Positions 1-12,300 of a stretch of DNA of 64,000 bases are shown here, piece by piece. The translations under genes and the position numbers were made by a program. The DNA lies in NCBI GenBank assembly GCA_950295325.1, contig OX485804.1:17050001-17114000 (forward strand), given 5' to 3'. The notes under the pieces are model-generated. The model was not told the DNA's origin. It did no database searches and saw only the letters and a program-made list of their open reading frames with translations. Position 1 is the stretch's first letter. Every line of letters starts with the position of its first letter. The DNA is from Polytrichum commune. Lineage: Eukaryota; Streptophyta; Polytrichopsida; Polytrichales; Polytrichaceae.

Positions 1-1
1 T

Positions 2-142
2 GGTGGAAGTCATGCGGTGCCACCTGCTTGCTCCGTAGTAGTGATGGCCATAATGGGCTTATCACTCGCATCATTTTGGGGTAAGGGACATCAGATTCGC
101 AGCGTGAAGAACATGCTGCTCGGAGATGTATCATACGCCTAG
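2..142 (+). CDS. possible 3' end of a gene truncated by the window edge
   Basis: A frame is open from base 2 to a TAG at 140-142 (46 codons). It contains a hydrophobic stretch (VVVMAIMGLSLASFW) followed by a basic, hydrophilic tail ending GDVSYA. This could be the last exon of a plus-strand membrane-protein gene that starts outside the window. An open frame this short can occur by chance and I do not recognise a family, so this is a weak call. Confidence 0.2.
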   Translation, partial: GGSHAVPPACSVVVMAIMGLSLASFWGKGHQIRSVKNMLLGDVSYA

Positions 143-819
143 CTGGTCAGATTCTACACCCTTACGAGGAGTAAGGAGTTATAAAATTTGTCGAGGCGAG
201 ATTTTTTGGGGAGAGAATGACAGTAATATAGCTACGACTCTTGTAAATTAATTTGAGCAATTCTGCAGGTCATTCAATCGCCTGGCATGCAAACATGTCT
301 AGTGCAACTTATGTTGTAATTATTCGAAATTCATCATGATGTATGTGAAAGTATCTATCAAAAACTGCCTGAGTTCCTCTCTCACATTTCTATCCCATCT
401 CTTGGATCAGTATGAACTTGCGAGGAAGGAGATTTGTTGTTGCATTTCCCCAGGTATTCAGTATGGCACAGACAAATTCAATGGACCTACACTGAGTGAA
501 AGAATGAAGATCCGTATCCAAGTCCAAAATACATATCTTTGAATCCATTACGAATAGGCCATCCATGAGTCTCACCTGAAGAATTCATAAGGAATTTACT
601 TGGATTCCAAATATAGCATGATTAACTTTAACTAAGGGTTATCAATGTGCTTATGTAAGGGAAGTGGGCCTTAAAAGGATGCTTTTCTATCTGTACCCAC
701 TTATTGTAGGATATGCAACACACAATTAATGCAAGATGATTTGCAAATCCAAATCTTGCTTGTAGCCATTCCCCTCATAAATTAATTACTTTTTAAAAAC
801 CAAACACCTGTATTTGAGT

Positions 820-1320
820 GGTATGTGTTTAGTTGTGGCTTCAAGAATGGATACTAGAAAGACATGTGTTCACAAGAGATTGAATTGCGTGCTAAAATAT
901 GATAACCATTTGAGGCGCAATAGTAAACATAATTGGGGGAACTCTATATGACCTTTCAACGAGCATGAGAATCTTCACTTCAATAATGCATTGGATATTC
1001 ATACAAACTTTGGAAATGGTGAAGACAGTGGCTATGGCCTTGTTTTGGAATTGCTAAGGTAGTTGTGCCTAGTTTGTTTACTTATCTTAATTGGACACCT
1101 TTATTCAAGTAATATATGGCTAGGTGTGGCTGCAAGAAAGGATACCAAAAAGACATGTTTAAAAGAGATTGGACTACACGTTCAAATTATGTCCACCATA
1201 GTAGGTTCAATAGTCAACATAATTGCGGGGACCTATATGACTATTTAATAAGCACAAGAATCTTCACTTTGATAATGAATAAGATATGTATATGAGCTCC
1301 AAAATTTATGAGGAAAGTGA
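820..1320. repeat. two diverged tandem copies of a dispersed repeat
   Basis: Bases about 820-1035 and about 1110-1330 are diverged copies of one unit. Both carry a 'gtggctgcaagaa..gata' start, then 'aaaagacatgt', 'agagattg' and an 'agtcaacataattg' block, and both end near 'gtgactatggcc'. Related fragments recur at about 5.98-6.13, 40.17-40.42, 40.92-41.12, 43.85-44.10 and 44.74-44.85 kb, the last two in inverted orientation. No coding capacity is evident. The rest of 143-1858 shows no supported gene. Confidence 0.5.
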
Positions 1321-1858
1321 CTATGGCCTCTGTAATTTTGTGAACTATCTCATACTAATCATGTGTTTCATATCCTAGGAGAAGTGGGCTAGTCAGAAAA
1401 TGTAACCATTTAAGACCCATCTACATTACATGATTCTGGCGACTGAAAATTCTTATGATAGAACTTATCTTTGAACTCCTTACATACAAAGTAGAACACT
1501 TTGGTAGAAGTCAAGTTGCACAATCTGGTCATTGTGCATGTGGATTGTTTGTATAGTTCTGACAGTAAAAAAGCCTATAACTAACCAACGATTCTGGAAT
1601 CATGTCACAAAAGCTAACAATTTGTATGCGGTTGTCATTGAAATACAGGCTGCACGTGCATGCAGATTGAACATCAGCCAGAATCACTTGTAAATCGAAC
1701 TCCAGTTGCCTCTGAACCGAAATTCTGTGTTAAGTTTATAAGGATAAGCTTGTAACATGTTACATTTATTGTCCAAAGTGTCATCTATACATAAATAAAC
1801 GGTAACAATCTCGTCTTTGGCTGGATTCCAATCAGATCTCAGGACTCATCTATCTATA

Positions 1859-4800
1859 CTATAATGATGATTGTTGTCCATCTAAACTGCCGGTTGCTTG
1901 ATCTTGAGGCTGTTTCTGGTGAGCACAAGGTCCATATATGTCATAGCGCCGATGCTGAAAATGCATCAACAGAGTCGGCCAACAGGATCAGCTTGAGAAG
2001 GCCAAAATTCCAGGAGATTAAGAGTCATCCTTAGACTCAATGGAAGTTTTTTTGTCAGGAGGTGGTAGCTTATAGATTTTCTTGGTTGTTTTGCATACAA
2101 AATAAGTAATTCCTTTCCACTTTGTGCTGCATGCTTGGAGGTAGTGTTTGAATTTGAATGAAGTGCAATCTATTTCGGTTCATTGAGGACTGAACTCATT
2201 TTAGCACATTTGTGAGATTAACCCTCAATGAACCATTATAGAATGTTCTTTGGTCAAACCTGCATACTCCATGTAAGAATGCACCAAAAAATCTACCAAA
2301 CATGGGAGGTGGTAGTATGCAAATCAACCAGCTCCTAACCGAATGTCATGTTGAGTTAGAGGATAACTGTATTGACAGTACAAATTGCATTTTTTGACCA
2401 GTACAAACTTTGGATACTTTGTGTTGACAGAAACCTGCAACTTTATGTTGAAAGATGTGGGTTGAGAACATGACAAAATTTTGGTGACTGTTACATACTG
2501 AAAATACAAAGGGATTTGCTCTTACTTGCTCCAGTGGCATGCGAAGCCTGACGGAATGCAGCATTGAGTAGTCAAGATCTGCAATTGCAAGTCCTGTTGC
2601 TAATTTATCTGCAATATGAAGTCTAATATTATTATGCTAATAGAATCTGTTAGAAAACATCGAATGCACATCAAATCTACCTCACAAAAACAGTCATTTG
2701 CCTCAAGTTACAATAGAATCTTTTGTCCTATTATTATGTGAACTACTTGACCATTTCCATAACTATAATTCCATTCTAGTTAATTAAAATTTTGAACAAA
2801 GGCCAGTATAGAAAGTTTCTTTACCAGGTAAGCGAGCAATCACTTTGCCCCATGGGTCTATAATGATAGCATCACCATAACTTTCCCGTATCTCGTTATG
2901 CCTCCCAGCTTGAGCTGCTGCTAAAACCTGCAAGCATGGAAAAAAGAGTATCTCATTTTAGCTGTGCAAACCTCCTTAAGGCAAGGAGCTATTGTGGCTA
3001 TAAAACAAATGACCCCAGGCGTTCTTCTACATTAATCCAAGCTTGTATTGAGCTTTGTATATCCTGTACAGGATGACTTAAGAGTTAAGCAGCTAGTGAG
3101 CTACCGGAGCACTATCTGGTTCAACACAGACTGATTATATTTGGAAAGATATTTATTTTTGATATCAATATTAGTCAAGACCAGTGTTGAACTGGTATCT
3201 TCCTTTTTGGATACCATTCGGGTATCTATTATGAGGACTTCACATAATTTAATACCAATAGGGTACATGTATTTAATGATATTTTTGTTTTCAATACCAC
3301 TCGGGTTTCTATACCATGCAAGAACCTTCATGTGTAATTGCCCTAATATCAATATGGTTTAGAATGGTATTGACCCAAATAGTAACTCAGGTATACAAAG
3401 ATTCTCTCACCTTCACATACCCACCAAGTATCAGTATTTGACTAGTATTACAATTTTGATACTTCCGGGTAGGTTATTTAATACTATTATCGATGTTGAT
3501 TATTGATACCAAGCATTCACCTATAATTCAGTCCAACATTGGTGAAGACCATGTTGAATCCAATGTGGAGATTTGCTTTCAGCACTCAAAATGTCAAAAG
3601 CAAAAGGCAATTTAGGAGGACAAGGGCATACATAGCATTGTGTTTCAACAGCACGAGTACGCAGCAAAAGCTCCCAATGAGCCTCTCCTGTTGTTTTTGT
3701 GAATGCTGATGGTACTAGCAACACCTGTGAGCATTACTTGGTCAGTGCAGTTACAATAGAAACCCCAAGACACATACAGTAAGCTTAAAGTTTATATGTA
3801 AAAAGGAGAATAACCATTAAGTTCATTACCACAGAGACCCTACCTCACAGTTCTCTGTAAACCTAAGTCGTTGATAGAGTTCTGGAAAGCGGAGGTCGTA
3901 GCATACAGTGAGACCAAGTCGGCCGGCTGGGCTATCTGCCATCACCACCTCTGTACCTGAGGTCCATTTATCCAGACCACATTTATGTGTTATGAAGATT
4001 GAAAAAAGTGCATCACAGAACTTTTGTGCAACTCACAGAAACAGGAAGCTGAAAAAACCAACCAGGAAAGGTGGAGAGGAGAATCATTTGAGAAAGAGGA
4101 ATTGGTTTTATGAGTGAATGGGACTTACCAGGGGCAGTGGAGTTGCTCTCTACCAGTACTGGGCCTCCAGGTACATCCACATCGAACCTGCCAGAATGCC
4201 CCCAAATGTGAATAACCCCTTGCAAACCAGAATCAATGTACTGAAATATGAGGTATTTAATGTAGAATATGTACAATGAAGGTGAGAAAGTATACAAGTG
4301 GATTTTTCGGTACACACTGCAGATGTTGCCGGAGTCGTCAAGTAGCACATGTGTGTTGTAGATGTGCTTATCGTCAGGTCCTTTTTCTTGAAAACCTCCA
4401 AGTGACAACCATAACCCTGCCTCCCTGTTCGGAGAGAATGGCCACACAAGTATCAGGCATCTCAATCTACGATCTTGCCAAATAGGCAGGTAGTTAATGG
4501 GAAACAGGAATTGAATATGAAATCACATGAAGTGCTTGTTGTCATGGAATTTCATGCGAATGAGTGAGCTAGAATATGGCAAGTCCTTACTTAGATCATT
4601 CTAATGACAGATTTCCAAATTGTGATCACCTTGGATGGCTAAGAGTCTAAGGGGTCAGCTAATGAGCATACCTGGCAAGAGTCTGGTATCGTTTCATGAT
4701 AGTTCCCGTCAACGGCTCGGCGATAGTAAGACTCTCCCCATCCTTTGCCCCGATGAATGAAAAACTCTCTGGAAGTGACAACAACTTGACGCCAGCAGCG

Positions 4801-5880
4801 GCTGCTTCCTGAATTCAATCGATCATCAAGAAAGCAGGTATTGTCAACATTGACTTCAACTGAGAGAGAGAAAGATGACTCCAATGTTGCCATCGGCCTG
4901 AATTATGGTGTTGCTTCATCTTCGAGTTGGTCTAAGTCTGTCTAAGTCTAAATCTATATGTAATCCCGAAATGCGGGCACTATTAAAATTAACGGGCCCT
5001 CGAAGACTACTGCCTCATTTCAAAGGTGAACATCTACAACATGCTTGGACAACCCGACCTGCAGCTATCTCCCCCAAGGGAGAGCGCCTGGATTCCCACA
5101 TTGTTGGTTGAAAATCTCCGGTTCATCTGGATACCCCAACTACGATTCGGTGGGCCATAGTGGAAGGGAGCACCGGAAAAACAAGCGTTAGGAAGGTCAC
5201 CCATCGGAGTTTCCATGGCATCTGAGGTAAGGCTTTGGGTTCAAGCCACCCTTGCAAACTACCCGCAAGTACATTGCACCTTACCAAGACGCTCAACGCA
5301 GGATATGAAGGCATGCGGTGCCAGAAATCCAGGAGCAACTTCCCACTGAATCTCTCATGTATACTTGGTATCACATGCTCGTCATGCACCAAGGGTTTTA
5401 AGTTAACATAGATGACGAATTTCACGTTACAACGGATTCCACAGGGACTAAAGACTAGCAGACTTTGAGGAGCATCAGAAATCGGGTAACGAATTCAATC
5501 GGAGATAAGGAAAAACAAAAAATACAAAAAGAAAATAAAAATCTCAGCTCTGGCGAAGAGTGCACCATGATCACCGCAAAGACGAGCACCACAAGTACAT
5601 GAAATGAAGTGTAAATTGGAGAGTAAGGTAAATTGGATGTGCAGAAGGAGACCTGGACGAGGCGGGCGCAGGTGACGAAGTTAGCATCGGTGTTGGAGCC
5701 GGCGGTCATCTGCGCCACCGCCACCTTGACGCGCGGAGCGGCCATGGCTGCTCCTGCTGCTGCCATCGCTCTCGCCATAGCTTCCCTCTTCTCCACCTTC
5801 AATGCAAATGCGAATGCAAATGCGAGAGCTCGATCCGAGAGAGAGAGAGAGATGTGCAAGGGAAGGTGGCGTTGAGGCAT
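1859..5880 (-). CDS. nitrilase-superfamily amidase, Nit1 type (nine exons, 346 aa)
   Basis: Exons in transcript order: 5880-5653, 4808-4672, 4424-4296, 4187-4129, 3956-3844, 3724-3632, 2927-2825, 2608-2526, 1954-1859. All introns are GT..AG and the phases agree. The carbon-nitrogen hydrolase triad is visible: Glu90 (LSLPESFSF), Lys162 (YRKIHLF) and Cys203 (LTVCYDLRFPELY). Order and motifs match the Nit1-like branch of plants, whose relatives hydrolyse deaminated glutathione; that activity is inferred by family. The C-terminal 31 residues (HRRYDIYGPC to the TAG stop) are the least conserved part. The start is uncertain. Codons 1-34 include a CT-repeat reading as HISLSLS and an AFAFAFA run, which may be 5' leader or a transit peptide. 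Internal Met codons at 5778, 5766 and 5745 are alternatives; the last begins MAAPRVKVAVAQM, where family similarity starts. Confidence 0.9.
2023..2368. mobile_element. intronic MITE, family A copy 1
   Basis: This 346-bp element lies in the last intron of the nitrilase-like gene. Its ends are inverted: agtcatccttagactcaa at the left, and the right end read in reverse starts agttatcctctaactcaa. Inside is a second inverted pair (ttggttgttttgcata near the left, tatgcaaatcaacc near the right). Copies of matching length and order lie at 52388-52731 and 53786-54133. There is no coding capacity. Confidence 0.75.
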
Positions 5881-7539
5881 CTCCAGCCACCCACGCTAAA
5901 GTCCACTTCACCCTCGGGATTAAGGCGTGCGGGTGTTATTCGGTTACTTTTCTTAATTCGACACCTTTTTAAAAAAAATAAAAAATAATGTGTCTATAGG
6001 TGAGGATCGAACAACAAACATCAGGAAGACACTTATTATAAGAGATTGGCCTATGTCTACAAATTTTATTTACTATCCCTCTCCATATTCAATAGTGAAC
6101 ACGATTGGAAGGACCTATGCATTTGATAAATTTATACTACATTAGGGGAAATATGATTCTTGTTTGATGCTTCATCGTAGATTTGTTAACGTAAAAAAAG
6201 TGTCATTGTGTGAATCTAAGGTAGGAAAAAGGAAAACGGTGAATGCCTACTATTCGTGCACTAGACTAGGAGTAGAATGATTCTTGTGTGGACTCAAAAT
6301 GGCTAATTGTAAAAGTGGTGCCCCAAAAAGGATGTAGTGATAGGCTAGATAGGTAATGATTGGCTAGATAGGTCCCCTTTCACACCACTTGGGATCACTT
6401 TTGGGTGATATTAAGTTGAATGTTTTGGGTGCATTTGTATGTAAAGTAGGATATTTTGATACTCAAATTAAGGAGACACTACTATACATGTAGGAGGTTC
6501 GACTTACTTGCCTCTTTGGGAAGATGTAACTAATTATTCATAGAAAATAAAATTATGAAACAACGTGCATTCCTCATCATTTCCTCTACTCCATCTTTGA
6601 AAAATATTGCACAAATTTCAAGCTACTGTTTCGTGCCAAATCCACTTATTTTCACCCTTTCCCATTTTTCTACCTTAATCAATAGAAGTTTGAGAACATG
6701 AATAACAAGCTGAAGAACAACCACATACTTTAAGGAAATCGGGCCTTCCATGAATATGTTCTTCTGATTGGATAGCTATAGTTGAGTGGTGTGTTAGCCG
6801 CTTGTAAAAGGGCCAAAACAAATGTTGAAATTGGGACATGCAACGGAACCAAACACTTCTACCTTCAAAAAATTGCGTAAAAACCGACTTCAAGGAGGTG
6901 GGCCTCACACAAAACTCGGAGAACATGAGGCTTCAAAATCTCACAACCATTGCCAATTTAATATAGCTTATTGTATACAAGGCCCCGCATGAATAGGATG
7001 GTAATGAGATAAAGTCCGGTTGAGAGCCTGGTTGCGTGTGTCTTCGCACTAAAGAGTTGAAGCCCTTCTAAGGTTCTAGGGCCCTCACAAGTTCATGTTA
7101 AGGTAGAAATACCATAACCCGTTAACCATCCTCTAGCCGTGCACTAGACCACCGTCATAATGGTGAAGTGCTATTTCTAAAACCGATCATGGCTCGGCAA
7201 CAACTTCAACGCGTGTACACGTAGTGTAGCCAATGAGGTAACCGATTTAGGTAATGTTCTGCATGGAAGTGCGGATTACCGTGTTCAGTGTAGGGAGAAT
7301 CTAGTGAACGAGTAGGGGTTTGGATAACTTTCCACTTTAAAAAATTGTAGCATTTGTTGTATAGGGCAGAAAATTATGAAACAACTTGCATTCTTCATGA
7401 ATCCTTCTCGTCTGTCTTGGAAAATTATCTCATGATTGTCAGACCAGATCTTCAATGCGAATCACCTTACTTTCATGGCTTATGGTATTTCTACCTTAAT
7501 ACGGGAAACAAAACAACAGTCTTATTGTAAAGAATCTGA
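5881..7539. other. intergenic, diverged internal duplication
   Basis: This is the upstream region of the nitrilase-like gene. Segments at about 6548-6680 and about 7368-7500 are diverged direct copies; both begin 'aaattatgaaacaac.tgcatt' and end near 'tctaccttaat'. The second copy abuts the tRNA gene. I see no supported gene; the short ORFs in this stretch show no family features. Confidence 0.4.
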
Positions 7540-7611
7540 TGTGGCTGCTGGGATTCGAGCCCAGGTCTCCACGGCCACAACGTGGAATTCTCACCACTAA
7601 ACTACAGCCAC
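7540..7611 (-). tRNA. tRNA-His (anticodon GUG)
   Basis: The reverse complement folds as a 72-nt tRNA. The acceptor stem is GUGGCUG/CAGCCAC with discriminator A at 7540. The D-arm contains GUUUAGUGGUGAGAAU. The anticodon stem CCACG/CGTGG encloses loop TTGTGGC, giving anticodon GTG. The T-arm is CTGGGCTCGAATCCCAG. There is no intron and no encoded CCA, as expected for a nuclear gene; the extra G at -1 is normally added after transcription. The B-box (GGCTCGAATCC) is intact. A short TTTT run downstream on the minus strand (plus-strand aaaa at 7511 and below) could end transcription. Confidence 0.95.
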
Positions 7612-8396
7612 TTTCATGTCTACATGCCTCTGAACAATTATTTTTGATTGCACTCAATTTGACAAGGGTCTTGTTCTTTATCTTGGGGCGAATTTTGCTT
7701 ACTCCCTGGATGGGGGAGTTCTCAGGGGGGAATCGTGGGTTTTGCAAATCTTCCAGTGTTGGTTGGTTAAAAATAAATTATGTGCAAGCATCTTTATTGT
7801 GAACTTTTCTTGCATGAGAATGTAGACATGAGGGATACTTGTGGATTCTTGGTTTCTCTACTTGGGTCATGGGCCACCTAATATCCTAAGAAAGTGAAAT
7901 AATTGGGAAAACTAATTGAAACGTGTGTGTTTTAGGCCCACTTACCTTAACTTGCTCTGAGCTTGTGATGGAGCTTCTCCACGTTGGAGTACCTAACTTG
8001 GACTTGTGACAAGGAACTTAGCAACTTGCAGAAGGAAAATAATTGTCTATCTAGTATGGTGTCACTTTCGACATGACTCAGTGGACACCTTGACCTCAAT
8101 CTCAACTATAGAGATTTTAGAAGGTGCACAATACACGAGGATGTCAGTTTCACATAAACAAGGTGTCGAATTCCAGTGAAAGAAGTGTGCAGAGGAAAAA
8201 ATCCCAGTCGAGTGAAAATATAATAGCAAGGCAGTTAAGAAACTCAATGTTCAATGTGTTGATACTTTTAAAGTTGAGGGCAATCCATTTTGTGCTAGAA
8301 GCTCGAAGGTTCAATAGCAAAATAGCAACCACCCATGTGAGTGCTATTTGAAGTTAGAAGGTTACACATGACAACGTGATCCACAACACTAATTTT

Positions 8397-8593
8397 CCCA
8401 ACTAGTGCATGTTACTATTCGGAGTTACGCAATGCAAGGATGTCTTACTCAGGAGTCCAATTTTTACTGTTGAAAGTTCGATAGGTTGTTCGGATATTAT
8501 AGAACATAAATGACTTTTCTTGGTAAAACATTACATTCTCAATAAATAAACATAGCAGTGCGTAACTTCGAATAATAATATGCACTAATTGGG
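8397..8593. mobile_element. 197-bp MITE with about 38-bp inverted ends
   Basis: The left end runs cccaactagtgcatgttact and continues through attcggagttacgcaatg. The right end read in reverse is cccaattagtgcatattatt and continues attcgaagttacgcactg. The near-match over about 38 bp with only about 120 bp between the arms is typical of a non-autonomous foldback/MITE. Flanking duplication is unclear. The surrounding stretch 7612-8816 shows no gene. Confidence 0.6.
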
Positions 8594-8816
8594 ATAATCA
8601 GTGTACAGCTATTAAATATCTAGGAAGTTTTAACAAACATTCTCGTGTTTGTGGTAAGGCAGGTATGCAAAAAAAACTTACCTCAAACTGATGGTCCACT
8701 TGAGAAGACTTTAAAAAGCACCCATTCCAGGTGCAATGCCTGGCAACATCTACCGTATATAACTCAACACTCTTGCATTGGGACTGTCCAGCATTTTGCA
8801 AGATGTATTCAACTAA

Positions 8817-9336
8817 GGGCCGCTTTACACCTAGAGGCCGGGCCAATTCCCATTGAGGCTGATTGCATGAAATTTCAGCCCCTTTTGGGTTGGAGGCCAG
8901 CTTCAACTACACATTATAATAAGATTGTAATGGGGGCCAATTTTTCCATATGTAAAGGCCTTAGGGCCAAGAAGTTAGGCCGATTCAATAAATCTAGCAT
9001 AATCCAATGGATCTAGCATAATCTAGCATAGAGCCGTTCATATTTCCACATAATCCAATGAATATAGTTTGCTAAAAAAATCGTATTTTATTGAAAAAAG
9101 TTTATTTATTTATTGAAATGTGACATTGGCCCTCCATTTTGGGTGCACCCAATTCAACGAGCTCGGGCCGTGTCATACCATGCATTTTTTGATTAAAAAA
9201 TTCATACCACCAGATCAGCCCGGCCTCTAGGTGTAAAGGGGTTGGGGCCAATTTCAACCTTTTTGGCCAATCACAAGTGAGGATTTCAAGCCTGTTACAC
9301 AACGAATTGGCCCGGCCTCTAAGTGTAAAGAGGCCC
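8817..9336. mobile_element. PIF/Harbinger-like TIR element, family B member 1
   Basis: The inverted ends match at 32 of about 34 positions. The left begins gggccgctttacacctagag, and the right in reverse begins gggcctctttacacttagag. TAA precedes and TTA follows, consistent with a mutated 3-bp target duplication. A further copy of the terminal motif sits inside at about 9216-9247 (ggcctctaggtgtaaagggg), so the right end looks duplicated. No transposase is present. ORFs here (8598-9016, 9102-9392) are read-throughs of the repeat. Confidence 0.7.
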
Positions 9337-12300
9337 TTAATCAAGCTGCTGGCACAAAGACATCTCTGTTTCGCTTTTCCATGTACTTTCATTCGCTTGA
9401 ACTACAGCGGCAGCTGCACGCATTCAAAATCAATGCCAATATGTTTATCAATCACTTCTCTTGCATCTGATATGTCTCTTGTGTCCATGATTGCTTGGAG
9501 CATCATCTCCTCCGATAAAAGGAAATTGCTGAGTGGACATACAAATATGACCAATCTCTGGGAACTGAATGTAGGTGAAATGAAACCATACAAGTCAAAG
9601 AAATACATAGTGTCAAGGATCCCCAACATGAATGAAACTGGTGTCCTAAGATTCACAGCAGAAGAAATATAAAAGAACATGTTTTATCATAAATGTCCAT
9701 CAAATGTCAAGGAACTCCGAAACGAATTAAATCGGTGACCTGAAATTGGTGACATCTACATGCGGCAGAATTCTTATCCAGACTATTCTCTAGAACTTGC
9801 TGCAGCCAGTATAGAAAAGGGACGATGCAGGACAACCAAAGGTATCAATTGAACAGGATACCAGGCAGGAATTGCAACCTTTAAGAGATGGGGTGAGAAC
9901 AAATGAGAAGAAAATGGTATATAAACAGCATCGCAGCTTTAAAGCATCTAGGGTTGACATAAGCAAAAATCAGCACTAGTAGGATTCCATTCACCAAACC
10001 AACGACGAGTAAGTGGGGCATCCTACCTGCAGTGGGAGGTCGTATTTCCTTTTTTGTTCTTTTGGTGCTACATCGTCTTCGATGATGGTAAAGAATCCCC
10101 TTGGGCACGAGATCGGAGGCTATGGGTCAGGAAATCTGGAGGTCCTGCCACCTAACACCACCACTCCAAGTTTACAGAACCATTTGTTTCATGATGTGAC
10201 ATATACGTAATATAGAACGAACAATCCGAAACCTGTACTATATACTTGGTTAACAAATCAGGTGACACCCAGATCAGGCAAAGCAGCAAAACAGAAGTAG
10301 AGAGTCATTGATTGACATGTAACCAAATGACTCACGAAATTTCGGATTCTGAACCAACAACCTCGGTGTGCTTGTACAGTCAGTGAATTCTACACCACCA
10401 TCCCACATAGAACATAACAAGCATGTTTATAATGCAGAGTCGTCATTGCCAAATACCAACAGCTCGCAGACCATTAATCCGTCATTACCAATCTCATGGA
10501 TATCAAACATAACTTCAGTAAACATCTCGTATTGCCCTTGGACTAGCAGTAGACTCATCTGTAAATTTCCAGGGAGATAGCAGCATCAGGTATACGAGAC
10601 CAAGGGGATAAATATGAATCTCCTTCACCTAACAATGAAGTAATTCTTCAGCCCATACATACAGAACAAACACATCAAGAATTGAAAATTGTAATATATA
10701 GACAAAGGAAACACAGGCACTAACTGCTATGAAATGGCACAAAGGCTGAAAAGATTGCTTTTTCTGCTATTGATTCCTTACAGGGTTTGTCCAGTTCCTC
10801 CTAAAATCCTAGAGGTCGTCTGGCAGAAACTCTTCTTCACTGAACATTTGAATCAGGAATTGTGATTGTTTGAATTCCTATCTGGAAGGAGATTCCGAGT
10901 CAATTCTCATCCTCAAATACCTGAAACCCTAAGCCATTTTTGAAGCCCTCTTGAAATTAAACCCCACACTATCATCTCAAGTTGGCGCTAGCACTAACTT
11001 GGATCACTCTAAGTATCTCAAACTCGCCAAAGTGTCCACAATAAGAAAAGTAGTGTGATTGAATCCAACTCCATGAGCTCCTTGGACTCTTCCGATACTT
11101 TGATACCTCGATGCTTCATCTGTGCAGTAGGTATTAGGTAAGTATAAACACGCGGCAGCCTCGGAAGATGAAAAACCTGAAACAAAACCTGCAGCCATTG
11201 ATTACTTGCGCTACAAAGTGCATCCTTTTGCATTGTGCAAACTCTACCCTCGACTGAGCATACTAGCTTAATTGGTAGAAATTAGTCCTGCTTCACGCAC
11301 ATAAGTGCACTGGAAGGGTGGAGGTGGAGATAAATCGGATCCTAGGATTGTCGGTGGACGCTTCACACGTAAGTATCTCTCTTTCTCCACGCTTCTGTGG
11401 AGGTTTGAAAACTTCATGTTTCTCACTCTCGTATTAGAGTGTAAGCTAAATAATCTCGGGCCAAGCTTTACATTTTGGGGTGCGTAGGTGATTTGCGACC
11501 TCTGCTAAAAAGTTTTGGAGAGGAAGCGCATGGCTTAGGCTTCTCTCTCTCCCTCTTCCTCTCCCTCTCCACGCTGCTTTGGATGTTTTAAAATTTCATG
11601 TTTCTCACTCTCGTATTGAGTGTGCAAGATTCCACCGGAGTTTTTTTGTTTTGGGGTCTGCGTGTGTAATTTGCGGCCTCTGCTAAAATTTCCCGGAAGG
11701 AAAGGCGGCTAAGGTATTTCCTTCACTGTAATTGATTTTCTTGGTCCCCCTGCTATTCTTGAGTTGCCTTTGGGGGGTTTTTGAAGGAGGGTTCATGTGC
11801 GCTTGTGCGTCTAATATCGGTCTTCCAAATAACCCTTTTGCTCAGATTTATTATTTTCCTTCTCGTGGCCATGCAAAGTTAGACCGGTAGGCCGGTGGCA
11901 GCCTCGTGTGGGTGTCACGAACGACCTTTCCGAGTTCAATGTTGCAACGATTGAGACCACTTTCTCCATGGAGGTCTAGGATAGCATCAGATAGAGAATC
12001 CCATTTCCATGTACTGAGCCCTGTCGATCACAATTATTCGTTCGACCCTTTCATGACTCATGCTTATCTCTTTCTGTTTATGGCCTTTTGGACTCGAGTG
12101 CAAAATTACATCACTTCATTCTTTCCGGGTTTGATCATAAATGATCCTGGAATTGGAATTGTTGTGCTAGCAACATTCTTGAGGAACTTTCAAAAATTAG
12201 GTATTGCTCATTTCAAGGACGAAGTTGATGCAGTCCATGTGAGTCACTCCTGTGTCTAAGCAAGCTCAACCACTAGGCTTTCACAAAGTCTTGCTGTCGA

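Noticed and set aside
4013-4465. 150-codon minus-strand ORF
   Set aside because: It reads through introns of the nitrilase-like gene. Only the parts at 4296-4424 and 4129-4187 are exons.
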